NCBI GenBank assembly: GCA_949987705.1
Contig: OX465286.1
Location: forward strand, 4,317,445-4,381,444
Origin: Thereva unica
Lineage: Eukaryota; Arthropoda; Insecta; Diptera; Therevidae
DNA length: 64,000 nt
Reading direction: 5' to 3'
Shown: positions 1 through 12,069 of the stretch, one piece after another
Layout: each line of letters starts with the position of its first letter
How positions within the stretch are numbered: the stretch's first letter is position 1
The notes under the pieces: generated by a model
What the model was told of the DNA's origin: nothing
What the model saw: only the letters and a program-made list of their open reading frames with translations
Database searches by the model: none
Program-made: the position numbers and the translations under genes

Positions 1-1660
1 GAACAAAAAAAAACAGTGTCCATTGCCAATCGTCAGCAACATCGCCTGGTGCTTCTGCCCACGCAGCATCGCAGCAATATCGTCTTGGTACTTGCGCCCG
101 GTAAACCCCAAGAAGACTACTCTTTAGAACACACTAAATTACAGCCTTGCACCCCGGTTGGAAAAGGGTGACGTGGTAACATATAGGCAGGCAATAAGAG
201 CATCTATATTTGGTGTCCGTACACACCAAACAAAGGTAAAGGTAGGCAAAGGTCAGTTCCCAGGTGCAACCGGCCCACTACCTGCCTAGTATCATAACAG
301 GCTAGGAATATTTCCTGGGGTCTACCTTAAGTAGAATAAATTTTAGAACAGTTTAGCTGAGACCCCAACACCCATCCTGCATCAATTAGTGACTAAGTAT
401 CATTGTATGTAATTTATTTAGTTAGACAATAGGTATTTGACCAGTTAACCACATTCGATGATGACAATCAACCGAGGATAATAGGATTTGTTAGCATGGT
501 CAATGTGTTCTACAATATGCTACTGGAAACTGAATTGCAAATACTCTCCACAAAATATTCCCAACATCCGACGAAATTCCCTCGAAATTTCATATTCTGT
601 TAATTTAATTTGCAGATTTAATGATATCAGTTTTATGTTTCAATTATCGTTACTGGCGGACAGATATTTCCAAAGCCACATTAGCCGCGCATTGTACATC
701 ACTAATTGGGCATAAACAAACGTCATTCAATGTTTCACTTAGGCACAAAAGCTTGACACGTAAGCGAAATTCCATTATTTTTCTCGTTGTCTTTGTCGCT
801 CTGTGTCGTCTCGTAGTCGCTCTCTCGCTTGTATGGTGGCTGATAAATGTGCATGTAAAGTGTGCTTTCTTCTAAAAATAAATGTGCTTACAGTCTATTG
901 CATTTGCATCATTCTATGGTTTGCTACTCTCGTGAACCCCTCCCCCCACCTTTGCTATTTTGTATATCCAGCCCCATCCAACCCACAACCATCCAACATT
1001 CCAGAAACCGCCATCGCTCACACATCATTCCCCCAAATGAAATGTTTACGAGGAGCACAAGCTAAAATTGTCTATTCCATCCTCTGCAGAACTAAATTCC
1101 TCGGAAGCCCCCACACCTGTTCAGGAGGAGCAAATCAAATCACCTGAAAATGTATGAGAAACTTTTTCATTGAAGAATTTGTTCTATACAGTCAGCAGCA
1201 GCACCGCCGCCAGCAGCAGGAGGGAATCACCAACACAGCAGCACCGGCAGAAATTCTAAAAATTCACCAACAACAAATCCCCAGCGCCAGGATGCGCAAT
1301 TTCGATAGTTATTAAAAATTTCTAGTGAACGGAATTTTTGCGTGTGCAAGGATATACCCCTCGTCCTTCCGGGGTCGACAGGAGCACTTTGGAAATGTCG
1401 CTTCACCAATCTCACCTCCTTGCAAGGTGCTAGGCAGCAGGCATCTACGCCCGCTGTGCAAGGAAATGTCGTTCCTTCATAGAATTTCTGGCTTCTGATC
1501 GTTGATGGATTCCACTTCCGGAGCGATGCACAATAAGGATGCGTTTCCTTTAAGTGGCGGGGTCTATTTTTAACTATCGTTCATCGTCGACCCATTACCA
1601 GAAATTTAATAATAGTAAGGAAGTGGAATAGGAAAACTCCATAATGGACTAACAAGCAAG
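1..1660. other. no gene recognised
   Basis: Open frames here are under 115 codons, overlap each other on both strands and have no recognisable domain. The only local structure is a short CAG/CCG-rich patch around 1195-1222. I see no splice-site chain or repeat shared with the rest of the window. Confidence 0.5.
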
Positions 1661-1689
1661 TTAACATCCTGCATCCGGTAGCTCTACCG

Positions 1690-1910
1690 CAAAGGGCTGC
1701 AAGTGAAACCTATAACGACTTCTGTAAATGGATAGTTGGAGACTTACTGCCAGAGTATCGAACACTGTCAAGACTCGGCAAAGCTTCACAAAGCCGCCTG
1801 GAGGCAGCAAGTACACGCATAACGCTATTAAGGAGTTGTTTCGTTCGTTTAAACTACACAAGTCCTCAGGGGAGAAGGAACCTATTCCATACTACTGCAA
1901 GAGAGCAGTG
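1690..1910 (+). pseudogene. possible LOA/R1-type LINE fragment
   Basis: Across shifted + frames the translation contains pieces such as 'CQDSAKLHKA', which resemble the linker between the endonuclease and reverse transcriptase of LOA/R1-like non-LTR elements (a stretch that usually reads like '..SARLHK..'). The frames are broken by stops and shifts. The match is by eye, short and weak; it could be coincidental. Confidence 0.25.
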
Positions 1911-1919
1911 AATTAATTG

Positions 1920-4160
1920 AAATCAAAATCCACTGAAACAGCCACACTTATTCCAACCTGCCAAATTGAGAGCTGTCTAGAAGCAAAGGTAGGAGAAGCA
2001 ATGGCAAAGGTTCTATGTGCATTCATAGACAGAAGACATGCCTCTGACAACATCTCCTATGAACCCATAGAACAGGCAACCAACTGCAAAGTAATAAACC
2101 CTACCCCTGATGTATCTATCCTGATGCAATATGCAATATCAGCGACAGGCTACTATCGATGGTACTGTCTTACTTACTTTACCCGCCGGGCCTCGATCCT
2201 GGCCTCTCGCAATTGCTCTTCCCACCGGTTCCGATTCTGAGTCGATGTCATTCAGTTCGACAGCGATAAGCCCTGGAGTCTACACGTCATCCTTCGAACA
2301 GAGGCTGGATCTCTCTCGCTATTGCACCCCATAGGTCTTACCGCAGCAAACTTTCCGAACTGAACTGAAAATACTGAAAGCCTTCACCAGCCAATCTCCC
2401 GTCAGAATAGCGCCTGAAGACCATGTGCAGAATTGATATCGGCATATGTAGATAGTATCAGGTTGAAGCAGACACCTCAGAACACACTGCAGTTTCTGCC
2501 GATAGATCTCCAAGGGTTTGAAGATACAGACGATTTATTATAGGTCGAGGTGAACGAAGGGCATTGGTATGAAAGTTTATGAAGGTCACTGTAGAAAAAA
2601 GGCAGTTGCGATGTATCCTCCTCGTGGATTAACCCCTCGCGGTCTATTCGGTGCCCTAAATGTCTTCACATGAGATTACGTAGGTGTTCTTTCCATCATG
2701 GTAGTTTTGTACACATACGGCCACGTCAAGCTAAATCCCAGTACGAAATCTAGGAAGGCCTTACCGATGGAGCACTGATATAAGTAGTCATCTGGTAAGG
2801 GGCACCCCTTATTTTCTTGGTGTTAGATGAGCCCTTATAGAACCGATTACAAGAGAAGGCAGATGGTAAGGTGTAATCCAGAACTACACCCAAACAAGTG
2901 AGAATTTGCCCGATGACTCATTTGTTTTCGTATTTTTGTAATACCCCAGTAGGACTAGTAAGCTTACACAAGTACTGAAAGGAGCACTTACTAGTAAAGG
3001 GTAGGCCTTACTACACCCCTCACTTTGTTATGCGCTAATATCAATCCCGACACGCACAATGGATTAGATATCATTCAGGAAGATATAAAAAAATGCTTGG
3101 ATTGACTAGCTTCGGCAAACTTGTAGGTTTCTCACAACAAGCCATGCTCCATTTGATGCCGGTACATGGACAATATGTGGAAGCGATGCGCAGAATTCCG
3201 TAAATCTGCTGCCGAGTTTCTAGATTCACATTGGATCTATAACCCCAAAAGCTGTATATCACTACCTTAAGGCTCATAAGTTCGCTCAGGCGAGGAAACT
3301 CCGGGACGGGAAGGACCAAGATGGGCAAAGATTCGATCCCTCATCTCGAAAGCCCCATCCAAGACACAAGTTGCATGAGACACAGACAAATAGCGAAGTT
3401 TACGCCAAGTTCAGCCAAGGCGCAGCAAGTTACGCGAAAGCACATCCGAGGCACATGCATGTTTAATTGTCATAGCTGCAGGAAGCGAAGTCAACGCGTG
3501 GGTTTCGAAGGAAGCGTTGCAAGAACAGGCTAACTGCTGATCTGCTGGTCTGCTCAAATCCTGCAACGGCAGAATAGGTGATAAGTAATGACAGCTTAGG
3601 GACTTGATGAAAGATAGCACCTCATGTGAAATTAATCAATGAACCTGGGCTTTTTCCTGTTATTTCTGCGTCTTGGCTAAGCTTTTACGTGATTCAATAT
3701 CGTAATTTAAGCCTTCATTTAAAAACTTTGCAAAAAGCCCAACATTTTGAATAAGTTTTTATTTTTAAATGAATCCTTTTCATTTTGTGGCATTTGGTGC
3801 AACAATAAATGATTGATTAATAGCAAATATAGTTTTGAGCAAATCAAAATGAAATGAAAGTTTCGACAGAATCCCATCTATATTTTGTGCCTATCATGAG
3901 AGTTATGTGGTCTCCCCAGTAGGTCATTCTGCTATTCAAAACAACACGCTTGAGAGCTGCAGGTCAAAAACTATTGTTTATATAGAAAACAGAAATATAT
4001 CATGACGCAAACGAATTAGCATCAAAGAATTTTGTTGTGTTTACGTTTAACTTCCCCGATATCAATTAGTTTCACCTGTGTGTGTTGTGTGTAGTAAATC
4101 TGTAAACAAATCTTGCAAATTAGTTTTGACCCACTTCCATATAACCGATCAACTTCAAAT
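1920..4160. other. no gene recognised
   Basis: No convincing ORF or RNA. A 20-base exact match links 2327-2346 with 10825-10844 inside the second hAT-related element, so part of this stretch is probably repeat-derived. The rest is unassigned. Confidence 0.45.
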
Positions 4161-4168
4161 TTTCCGCT

Positions 4169-4379
4169 GTGCTGAAAGTCGAGTCGTCACGACACTCGAC
4201 AAATCGTTTGAGTTGAGGAAAGTGACGTTTCAGTCGATTTACGGCTTTCAGCATAACGGCCTAGAGTCGAAATGCTGAGTTAAGTTTAAGCCCCTGTAAT
4301 GAAAGTCGTGATTCGACTGAAACGTCATTTTCATCAACTCAAACGATTTGTCGTGTCGCGTCGACTCGACTTTCAGCAC
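4169..4379. mobile_element. foldback MITE, copy 1 (211 bp)
   Basis: The sequence begins GTGCTGAAAGTCGAGTCG and ends with its reverse complement CGACTCGACTTTCAGCAC. The inverted arms are about 90 bp and include ATCGTTTGAGTTGA and TGACGTTTCAGTCGA, so the whole element can fold into one hairpin. Each arm is itself bounded by CTGAAAG.../...CTTTCAG. Two more copies lie at 18889-19098 (210 bp) and 35272-35488 (217 bp); the constant length supports a mobile family. No ORF, no clear target duplication, superfamily unknown. Confidence 0.8.
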
Positions 4380-4470
4380 CGATTGGAGCTTGAAGGAATT
4401 GTATGGGGTGAAGAAAACGGACAAACGTTTCGGTTCTGGTTCGATGCAGGGGTCAAGCAGCATATTGGAC

Positions 4471-4530
4471 GTGTTGGTACTTAGTTGGGGGACCGCTCGG
4501 TAAAACTGCTGTTGACACTCGCGTTTAGAA
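4471..4530 (+). repeat. 5S-rRNA-like fragment
   Basis: From 4477, GTACTTAGTTGGGGGACCGC closely matches the 3' half of insect 5S rRNA (GTACTTAGATGGGGGACCGC, the region after the internal promoter). It is followed by CTCGCGTTTAGAAA, which recurs as CTCGCGTTTAAA after the fragment near 16,550 on the - strand. The conserved non-5S tail argues for a dispersed 5S-derived repeat (SINE3-like) rather than a functional 5S gene: the first half of 5S is missing. Confidence 0.55.
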
Positions 4531-6237
4531 AGGTGAAAAGACAATTGCAAAAGGTAAATTCGAAATGAAAAAGAAAAACTATCTAAGATCATATATGAGT
4601 CACGTTTAAATCATTGCATGATATTATCAATAGAACGACAGCTGGCTGAAAATATAGACTATGATGATGTCATTGATGACTCCGCGCAGCGGAAACTGAA
4701 GAAGGAAAAATTGTGTTTACTATAAAAATTTGATGAGTAGAAGAATCCATACCTATACACAAACATAACATATATTTTAGCGTTCTTGTGTTTCAGGTTT
4801 TAGATTACTTTTGCTTGACAATTAGAACGTAGGGATATGGCGGTTTTGGCTTTCAAGCTAGTTACGGGGCCCCTAGACGATTAGTACGCAGTGATGTGGG
4901 GTTTTAGCTTTTTGAGCTCCACTCTATTCTCGAGGACCCGTCTGTCCTGGGGTCAAATCGTCTCAATTGCCCCTCTGTGGCGGGCCTGGCATATCACTCC
5001 CCTACCTGAAGCTAACCTCGACGCTTGTGGCTCAACCGGCTGTTAAAAAATAAACTCATACAACATCCAAGAGTTCAACTGCTAGGCTAACTTAACCTAA
5101 CCATGGCTCCGGCACGTTGTACGAGTTTCGGGAGAAAGAGTGGTGGTAGACCAAGGATTTGGGTAGAAATAGTTTCTGGGTTTGCTTCTTTTCTAAACAG
5201 AATTTTTTAGCATCTAGGACTAACTTTGAACAACTTTGATCAACAAGCCTACAGCAAAACAAAATACCATAAAATATATAAATATATGTTAGTGATGCAC
5301 GTTCCCTTTAATCAAGTAAGCAAGTAAACAATAAGAGTAGTAAGTAAAGTAGCAAGTAAACAATATCGACTCGACACGAGTATAACCAGCAAAACTAAGC
5401 CCTCGTTCACTGCGGGCGAATTTTCAATTGTCAACAAAAAACACTTGAGCATGTTCCTACACCAAATTCTATCCCTCCTTTCTTTTTTTGCTTCTCCCAT
5501 CACAATAATATCGTAAATCTTACGTAGGTTTCCCTGATCATTAATCCCCTCCCAGCATCCCAAAAACTAATGGGAAACGCACTTTTCTCCCAAATATCTA
5601 AGAATGAAAAAAAAGAAGCATCTAGAGAGTTACGGTAGAGCGTGAGTGTGCTGCTCCCCTCTCTCCCAAAAACCGGATTTTCTTGCTATGGATTTATAGA
5701 GATACATACAAAAGCTCTCTCGAATATCGTACGATAATCGCTACTCTCTCTCTCCATCCCGTACAGAACTCGACGGATGTTTAAGCGTGTACTTTTGAGT
5801 GTGGTGCAGCATATGGTAATAGTGGTCGCATTATGGCTCTTCCGAGACCAGAGTTGCCATGCCTTTTTGCATAAAATAGTAGTAGGTTTTTCTTAATCGT
5901 TTTTGGCTTTTAAAAATCTTTCCCCGGTTACCTTGGTTTGGTTAACGTTTTATGAAGATAAGACGGTGAAGCATGTGCAGTAATGTTTTCTTCTTTCGGG
6001 GTTCTCTTTACCCGCAGCAGTAATAATTATTTTGGGCTTATTACTCTTTTTATTACCAGACCATCATATCGTTTAGGTTATTGAGTTTAGATCGAGTAAA
6101 AATATTAGTTTGAGAGAAAAAGGCAGGAGAGAGTAGCTTGCTTGCGACTTCGGTCGGGGGAACCTGGGAAACTTCAAAAGTCAAAACTGTAAGCGACAAG
6201 CAATCTTCAGACCCACAAATATGAGGTAAAGGGGTGT
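4531..6237. other. no gene recognised
   Basis: Only short AT-rich frames. A run resembling AACCTAACC occurs near 5092-5101 but is too short to call telomeric. Nothing else can be supported. Confidence 0.5.
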
Positions 6238-6245
6238 AGTACAAT

Positions 6246-6775
6246 CAGGGGCGGCGCTTTTATATGTGCAAATGGTGCACTTGCACCGGGCGCAATTAGA
6301 TGGGGGCACAAATTAGTGTTTCCGTGACTTCATTTTCATTTATTAGAGGTAATTCATTTTTTTTAATAGAATTTTATGCAATTTTGATAGTGCAATCATA
6401 GTTGCGCGCCGGTGCTAACAAGGTGGTCCTGACATCATTCCTACTGCACCCTAACAATTCCTTGGCCTTATGAGAAGACATCACAGGAGGGAACGGCTTA
6501 GAGTTGGCCAGTCCAGGCGTGGACCTCCAGCGTTCAATATGTTTCGTAAGTTCGGTCGGCCACGGATATTTAAAATTCCACAAAAGGATTTTTCATAGAT
6601 TTACGATCAGAAGCAAAATTTCAGGAATTTATTTGCAAAGCAAATTGTCCCCAAGTTGAAAGTGTCTTGTGTCGTCCTTGCGATCCAAGCGAAAGGATCG
6701 TTCTTTCATATGGTCAACTGATGGGGCGCAATACAGCATACTGCACCGGGCGCAAAAAAAACCAAGCGTTGGCTG
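6246..6775. mobile_element. non-autonomous hAT-like element (530 bp) with 8-bp TSD
   Basis: The element begins CAGGGGCGGCGCTT and its reverse-complemented end begins CAGCCAACGCTTGG, short imperfect hAT-like termini starting CAG. It is flanked on both sides by the identical 8-mer AGTACAAT (6238-6245 and 6776-6783), and an 8-bp target duplication is diagnostic for hAT. Subterminally, GCACCGGGCGCAA occurs near both ends in the same orientation. There is no transposase ORF. Related sequences lie at 10561-11267 and near 46,630. Confidence 0.85.
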
Positions 6776-6973
6776 AGTACAATAGCCATGCGAATGGCCG
6801 CGGTATTTTTGGACCCAGAATATCTCAAGAAAAGTTTAGGCTGTTATATATAAGGAAAAAAACGATTGAAATAAAGAAAACCTCTTTTATCCATTACTAT
6901 GGAAACGGTTATATGAACTTGCTAGCTCCACTTCATCATACTACCCCCACCCCCCCCCCCATACCCCCATTTA

Positions 6974-7359
6974 CCCTGTATATGACTAGGTTGAAAAGTT
7001 GAGTCGAGGTTGAGTTGAAATTTCGACCACCGTATATGATGTCGAGTTGAGTTTACTTTGAGTTGAAATAGAGTTGAATTGTTAGCAAAACATAACCTCA
7101 AATTTTGGTGTGCAATTCTCATTTATAGATACGTAAAAATTTAGAACGAAATAATTGATTGTTCCTGTGCCAGAAGCGACTCCACCGATGGTAAAAAAAA
7201 ACAAAACAAATGTCACTTTAACCCAATCTCACCTCAACCCGCATATATGATGCGAAATATCAACTCGATCTAAGTATGAGAGCTGAGTTGGGTTGAGTGG
7301 ACCCAGTTTCAACTCGACAACTCGGGTTGAACCCAGGTTGAACCTAGTCATAAACGGGG
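6974..7359. mobile_element. MITE with TA flanks (386 bp)
   Basis: The left end CCCTGTATATGACTAGGTTGA pairs with the right end, whose reverse complement is CCCCGTTTATGACTAGGTT. Both ends are bordered by TA, suggesting a TA target duplication (Tc1/mariner-like; inference). The interior is rich in GAGTTGA-type direct repeats in the left half and inverted counterparts in the right half. No coding capacity. A second, one-ended copy starts at 10072. Confidence 0.7.
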
Positions 7360-7720
7360 TAATTGTCAAAAACAACTCCCAAACTTGTATGAAGAACCAT
7401 GTAATAGAGAAAAGTAGTAAACAGACACCAGGTAGTAGATTTGGTAGCATTTTGTACCCTTAATCTACTACATATCCATTAATATGACAACACCGGCGCA
7501 CTTCTTCGCGTATATGGTAACAAGATGGAAGTATGGAAGCTGCTTTGTTGTTTTTAGCATATAGCCAATCTACAAGAAGCACATTTATATTAGGGGGAAA
7601 AAAAACTTCTTTTTTTTTCTTCGTTGGTATTTCTTGATGTCCAATCTCTCTCAGCCACCACAGGCAGCACACACGGGGGCCCCCCAGAGAAGCGCAGTAG
7701 TTACGTTCTGTGCGTTGCGT

Positions 7721-7726
7721 TATAAA
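7721..7726 (+). promoter_or_regulatory. possible TATA box for the leader exon
   Basis: TATAAA lies in a GC-richer stretch (7665-7740) just upstream of the long AT-rich block that ends in a splice donor at 9808. An imperfect palindrome TGCGTTGCGTTATAAAGCAA surrounds it. Position and context fit a promoter of the galactosyltransferase leader, but a TATA-like hexamer is common by chance in AT-rich DNA. Confidence 0.2.
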
Positions 7727-7739
7727 GCAACGCTGCCGA

Positions 7740-9807
7740 ATACTCTTCTCGTATAAGTTTTTTGCTATATAGTTTTTTTTTTATTAATATTAATTTGTGT
7801 AGAGTAATTCTAAAAAAAAAAAATAAACAAAAAAAATTGATAATTTACTTTTTTTTTTTTAAAGAAAATAATATTTCGTTTTTTCTGTTAAACAAAATCT
7901 CGTACCCCCACCATCATCCTAAGTAATAATAAATATAAAAATAATAAAATATATATAGAAGAAGAAGAGATACATATATGTATGTAAAAAATAAAAAAAA
8001 ATATTAGCTAACCTGCGCCATCTATTGTTCTGCGTGTGCTATGTGTAGCCAAGTGTAATATATGTGAGAAGGAGTAGTAGATATATAGAAACAAGAGATC
8101 CTCCCCCGGAAAAAGGATACTACTTATACGTGTGAAAAAAGGTGTTTTTTTTGTTTGTTTATTAGTTATAATTGTTTTTTTTTTGAAGATTAAGGTTTGT
8201 TTTTTGGTTGTTTTGAAAAAAAAAATGTAAACAAAACTCGGGGGAAGAAAAATTATATTAAAATAAAGTGCATCTCTCCTTGTAGAGAGGAAGGAAGATT
8301 CTTCCCCTAAGTATTATATTATATATTCCTGCTGGCATCTTCCTTCTTCTTTTTCATAAACATGTTTTCGGGCTATCCTTGATTAAATTTAATAATAATA
8401 TGTAATAATAGAATTTGGTCCATGATCTGTGTGTGAGACGTGGATTCCTCGACGACAAATTGATTATATTATTGACTTCTTCGCCTGTCGTCTATTGATG
8501 CTCAGTACGCCCCGAAGTAGACTTCTCTCATATTTATTTGTTGTTTTTGCATGTTTTGTTGTTGTTGTTGTTGTTTTTTTTTCTGTTCCTGCTGCTGTTG
8601 CGGCTACTACCGCTGGCTGTCGACTACGACGCGGATAACTTTCAGTCGGATAACTTTCAGTGATAAAATATCTTAGTTTTTAACACAACGCAAAAAACAC
8701 ACTATTGTGTGCTCCCTTCCTAAAAACTACTTAGTTTGTTCTATTCTGTCTGATTTGTTTTTTTTTTTGTTCCTTTAAAATTTTCTTATCCAGAACAACA
8801 AAAGAATAAAAGCAATTACTCACGGATAACACGCAACTTCAAGGCATAGAGAAAGTTAGAAAAATGAGAAATATTCATAAATATAAACAAATAAATTAAA
8901 AATTTTAATAAAAACAAAAAACCTCCTAAAAAGCAACCCCCTTAGCACACAAATCTACACAAATTTCCACCCCCCAAAAAGGCTCGTGTTTTTTATTATT
9001 ATTAATAATTTTTTAGTTTAATCAAAATATTTTCACGTTTCATTTTTTTTTTCAAAGCAATATACCCCCCAACAACAACAAAAAATAAACAGGGTGGTTA
9101 TACTATATAATAATAAATAAATAAAAATGTGTTCTTTATATAAAAACTAATTTAGTAATTACTCGAAAAAATAAATAAAATCTCATCCCTTATCAAAAGT
9201 GCTGTACGCTTCCATTTCCCCATAGCCGGAAACAAAAAAAAATAAATTTAAAAAAAATAAAAAATAAACAAAAAAATAAAAATAGTAAGTGTGATCAATG
9301 TCATCCCCCGCCCGGTGTGATTAAGTAGATAACACAAAATAAAACATTTTTTTTTTAAATAAATAAAACAAAATAATACTAAAAAAAAATAATAATAATA
9401 ATAAAAATGAATGAAATTACATGAAAAATAAAATCGCCGGTGTTTAATTTTAATTTTTTTAGTTATCACCTTTTAAATTCCCCAAAATAAAATAATAATA
9501 ATAATTTGTGTGCGATAAAATAACCAAAAAAAAAATAAATATAAAAAAAAATAATCCTTCGTCCAGGTGTTGTCGAACAAACAAAACAAAAAATAAAAAA
9601 AAGGATAATCACTAAGCAAAAAGAAAAAAAAACGAACTTAACTTGAAACCAGGAACGAGGAGAGGAAATTGTTTTTTTGTTTTGTTTGCATATTCAATAC
9701 TTATTCATTGTTGTGTTGGTTGCTGGTGGCTGTTTTGCGCTGATATGGAGAAGGAGAAAAGGACAAGAATAAACACATCCCTTTAAGGACTGAATTGTGA
9801 AAAAAAG
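7740..9807 (+). other. candidate first (non-coding) exon of the galactosyltransferase gene
   Basis: About 2 kb of homopolymer-rich A/T sequence ending in a consensus donor, AAAAAAG|GTAAGTG, with GT at 9808-9809. Long A-rich leaders are typical of fly genes, and no other + strand gene in the window could use this donor. No coding frame is present. The exon start is unknown and may be much nearer the donor. The link to the acceptor at 37531 is inference; a short repeat GGATAACTTTCAGT occurs twice near 8634-8662. Confidence 0.3.
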
Positions 9808-10071
9808 GTAAGTGACATTTTTTTTACACGTTAGAAATTACCCCAAAAAATTATTAACATTCACTGAAAAAATAAAACAAGCAAGGACTAAATGTAAATA
9901 TGTAATTGCGTGTCTGCTGGGGGATGGTTTCTTGAGTATTTACTTTCATTGTTTTAGTGTTTGGCCGTGTTTGTTTTTTATGTGGTTAAACCCACCCTTT
10001 CCACCACCCTATGTACTTGCACAACCCATTTCTTGCTATCACACAGTCTGTCATGTTGTTTCAGTCATTTA

Positions 10072-10170
10072 CCCCGCGTTTATGACTAGGTTGAAAAGTT
10101 CGGAGTCGAGGTTGAGTTGAAATTTCGTTGTTGAGTTGAACTGAGTTTCCAAGAGAGTTTAACCATAGTT
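10072..10170 (+). mobile_element. one-ended copy of the TA-flanked MITE
   Basis: CCCCGCGTTTATGACTAGG followed by GTCGAGGTTGAGTTGAAATT matches the left end of the element at 6974. The matching right terminus is not seen, so this is a truncated copy. Confidence 0.65.
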
Positions 10171-10560
10171 GAACCTGAGTTATACATCATGTATTTAGTG
10201 AGCTTCCATGCAGAATTAACCCTGAGTTTACACAGATTCACAGCGCCGGCCCTGAGGTAGAGCGAAAAACCCTAAGTGCCAGCCCTGATAGTAATCAGCC
10301 GTTGTTGACAAAACTTCGAACTCTCAGGCCCTCGGTACACGAGTCGACTGATTTACAAACTCAGTTTAAAACAGGTTCCACAATAAAAATAATGCGTACC
10401 ACCAGTTTGGGGGCGAATGGCTAAACCTTGGAAAGTAGTGTGGCACCCGATTTGCTACTTCTGTTAAAACCGGTTAGTTATTGTGAGTTATATGGGTTAC
10501 TGTAGACGAACACCTAGCAGCTCTGTTAGCTAGTCCTAATCCTAACTCCCCGTGGGTGGG

Positions 10561-11267
10561 CAGGGGGACGTTTTCATAGGTGCATATGGTGCACTTGCAC
10601 TGGGCGCAATTTCAGAAATTAAGATTTTCGGCGAGGAACACCTGGATCGCCACAATTCTGAAGTTGTTGAAAGCGTCTTATATGTCCGGGAGGCTGTTAA
10701 GGGGATTGTTTTTTACCATGCATGATTCTACAGTAGAAACTAATACATGCAGGGCAGTGATCACCTATTCATCTTCCGGTCCTGGCTTTTCCAGCGAAGG
10801 TTGGGACACTCCCCCGCTGTAGAACCCCATAGGTCTTACCGCAGAGACATTATCCTTTGAAATATGAAGGCTTAGTTAACGACGTAAGGATCTTTATTAT
10901 GGAGATTTAAGTGTACACTAACATAGGTTATAGGTGCCAAGGATTGTGCTGTTAGAGAAGTGCAGCTAGCACCCCAAAAACATCCTGGAGTATTAAACAG
11001 TATTAGCGAGAAAATTTGGTGAAGTTCAAGCGCAAGCAAACTCAGCACACGCTTTCTTATGTACCGGGCGCGATTTGTACCGGGCGCGATTTCAGAAAAA
11101 AAAAAGTGAAAAAGTGTTCCCTTGCCTACATTTTCATATATTAAAGGAGCTCTAAAAAGTGTTTGTGCCTTTTTTCATTCTTCTTCACTGCGATCAAAAA
11201 ATGAACAGCTGTTGGGGGCGCAATATGGCATATTGCACCGGGCGCAAAAAAGCCAAACACCGGCCTG
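10561..11267. mobile_element. hAT-like element related to 6246-6775 (707 bp)
   Basis: It begins CAGGGGGACG and soon contains GGTGCACTTGCACTGGGCGC, matching the subterminal block of the first copy. It closes with GGGCGCAATATGGCATATTG and a terminus whose reverse complement begins CAGGCCGGTGTTTGGCTTTT. An internal doublet of GTACCGGGCGCGATTT lies at 11070-11095. Flanks (TGGGTGGG / GTGGTAAG) do not form a clean target duplication. Longer than the first copy, so it may carry a nested insertion. No ORF. Confidence 0.65.
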
Positions 11268-11345
11268 GTGGTAAGGGGGGTTTACAGGTTCAAATCTGCC
11301 GTAATTCGTGTTAGAGGAGTTGATTTGTAAAAAGAGGTGGTCCTC

Positions 11346-11740
11346 TCAGGTTATAACGACTCTCTCTCTAAACGATGCACGGCGACCTAGAAAACCTGAA
11401 TCAACCTTTCCATTAAGGAGCTGCTGATGAACAAATACAACATCGGCCACCTCATGACGCTTATGAAGAGAGCTGAAGTTGAGTAACTTAAGCCGGGATT
11501 CATATGATGGAAGAACTAATGGATTTTCCCAATGAAGATGATTCAGTGCGAATCTAACGAACCTTCGTTGAACCGATTCAATAGTTCTAACATGCGAAGA
11601 GTAGTGAGGAGACCAAACCTGGGACTCATATTCGAGTAATGGTCTGACAAGGGAAATGTATAGGCGTCTATGTACACTCATCAATATGACTCGAACACGG
11701 CACAAGCAGGGAGCACTGACTCGCACTGACTCCAAGGCCG
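11346..11740 (-). pseudogene. non-LTR retrotransposon, RT C-terminal fragment
   Basis: The - strand frame contains 'LYISLVRPLLEYESQVW', 'IESVQRRFVRFAL' and 'LPSYESRLKLLNFSSLHKRH', the hallmark thumb and C-terminal motifs of Jockey/CR1-type non-LTR reverse transcriptases. The catalytic palm domain is absent, so this is a 5'-truncated remnant. The frame is open for about 129 codons, suggesting moderate age. It is next to, but separate from, the hAT element ending at 11267. A similar but different fragment lies at 51453-51860. Confidence 0.8.
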
Positions 11741-12069
11741 ATCGTACATGGCCTTAGGCCACATCCTGCTCGAGGTCCATGAAGCAGACTGAATACGGCG
11801 GATCTAAACTCGATAAAAACCGCAATCCTAATGTGTAAACAATCGTGCTGAAGTTATGAATGGTACTGCGTGAATGTACTACTAACGATGGACTGCGGAT
11901 TCCAGTCGAACTTCGGTTTGAATTGGCCTTCCAATATGGTGATACGGAGCTCTGCCTTGGACGACCGTCCTTTCTCGCCCGGCTCGTGGTATCAATATAG
12001 AAATACCTTTGAAAAAAACTTTTGAAGATGGAGCACTTCTTAACGCTCCAAACGTTTCTGGTGCTCCCA

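Noticed and set aside
8429..9469. Frames in the 8.4-9.5 kb A/T-rich block
   Set aside because: Low-complexity translations (runs of Phe, Tyr, Lys, Val) from homopolymers.
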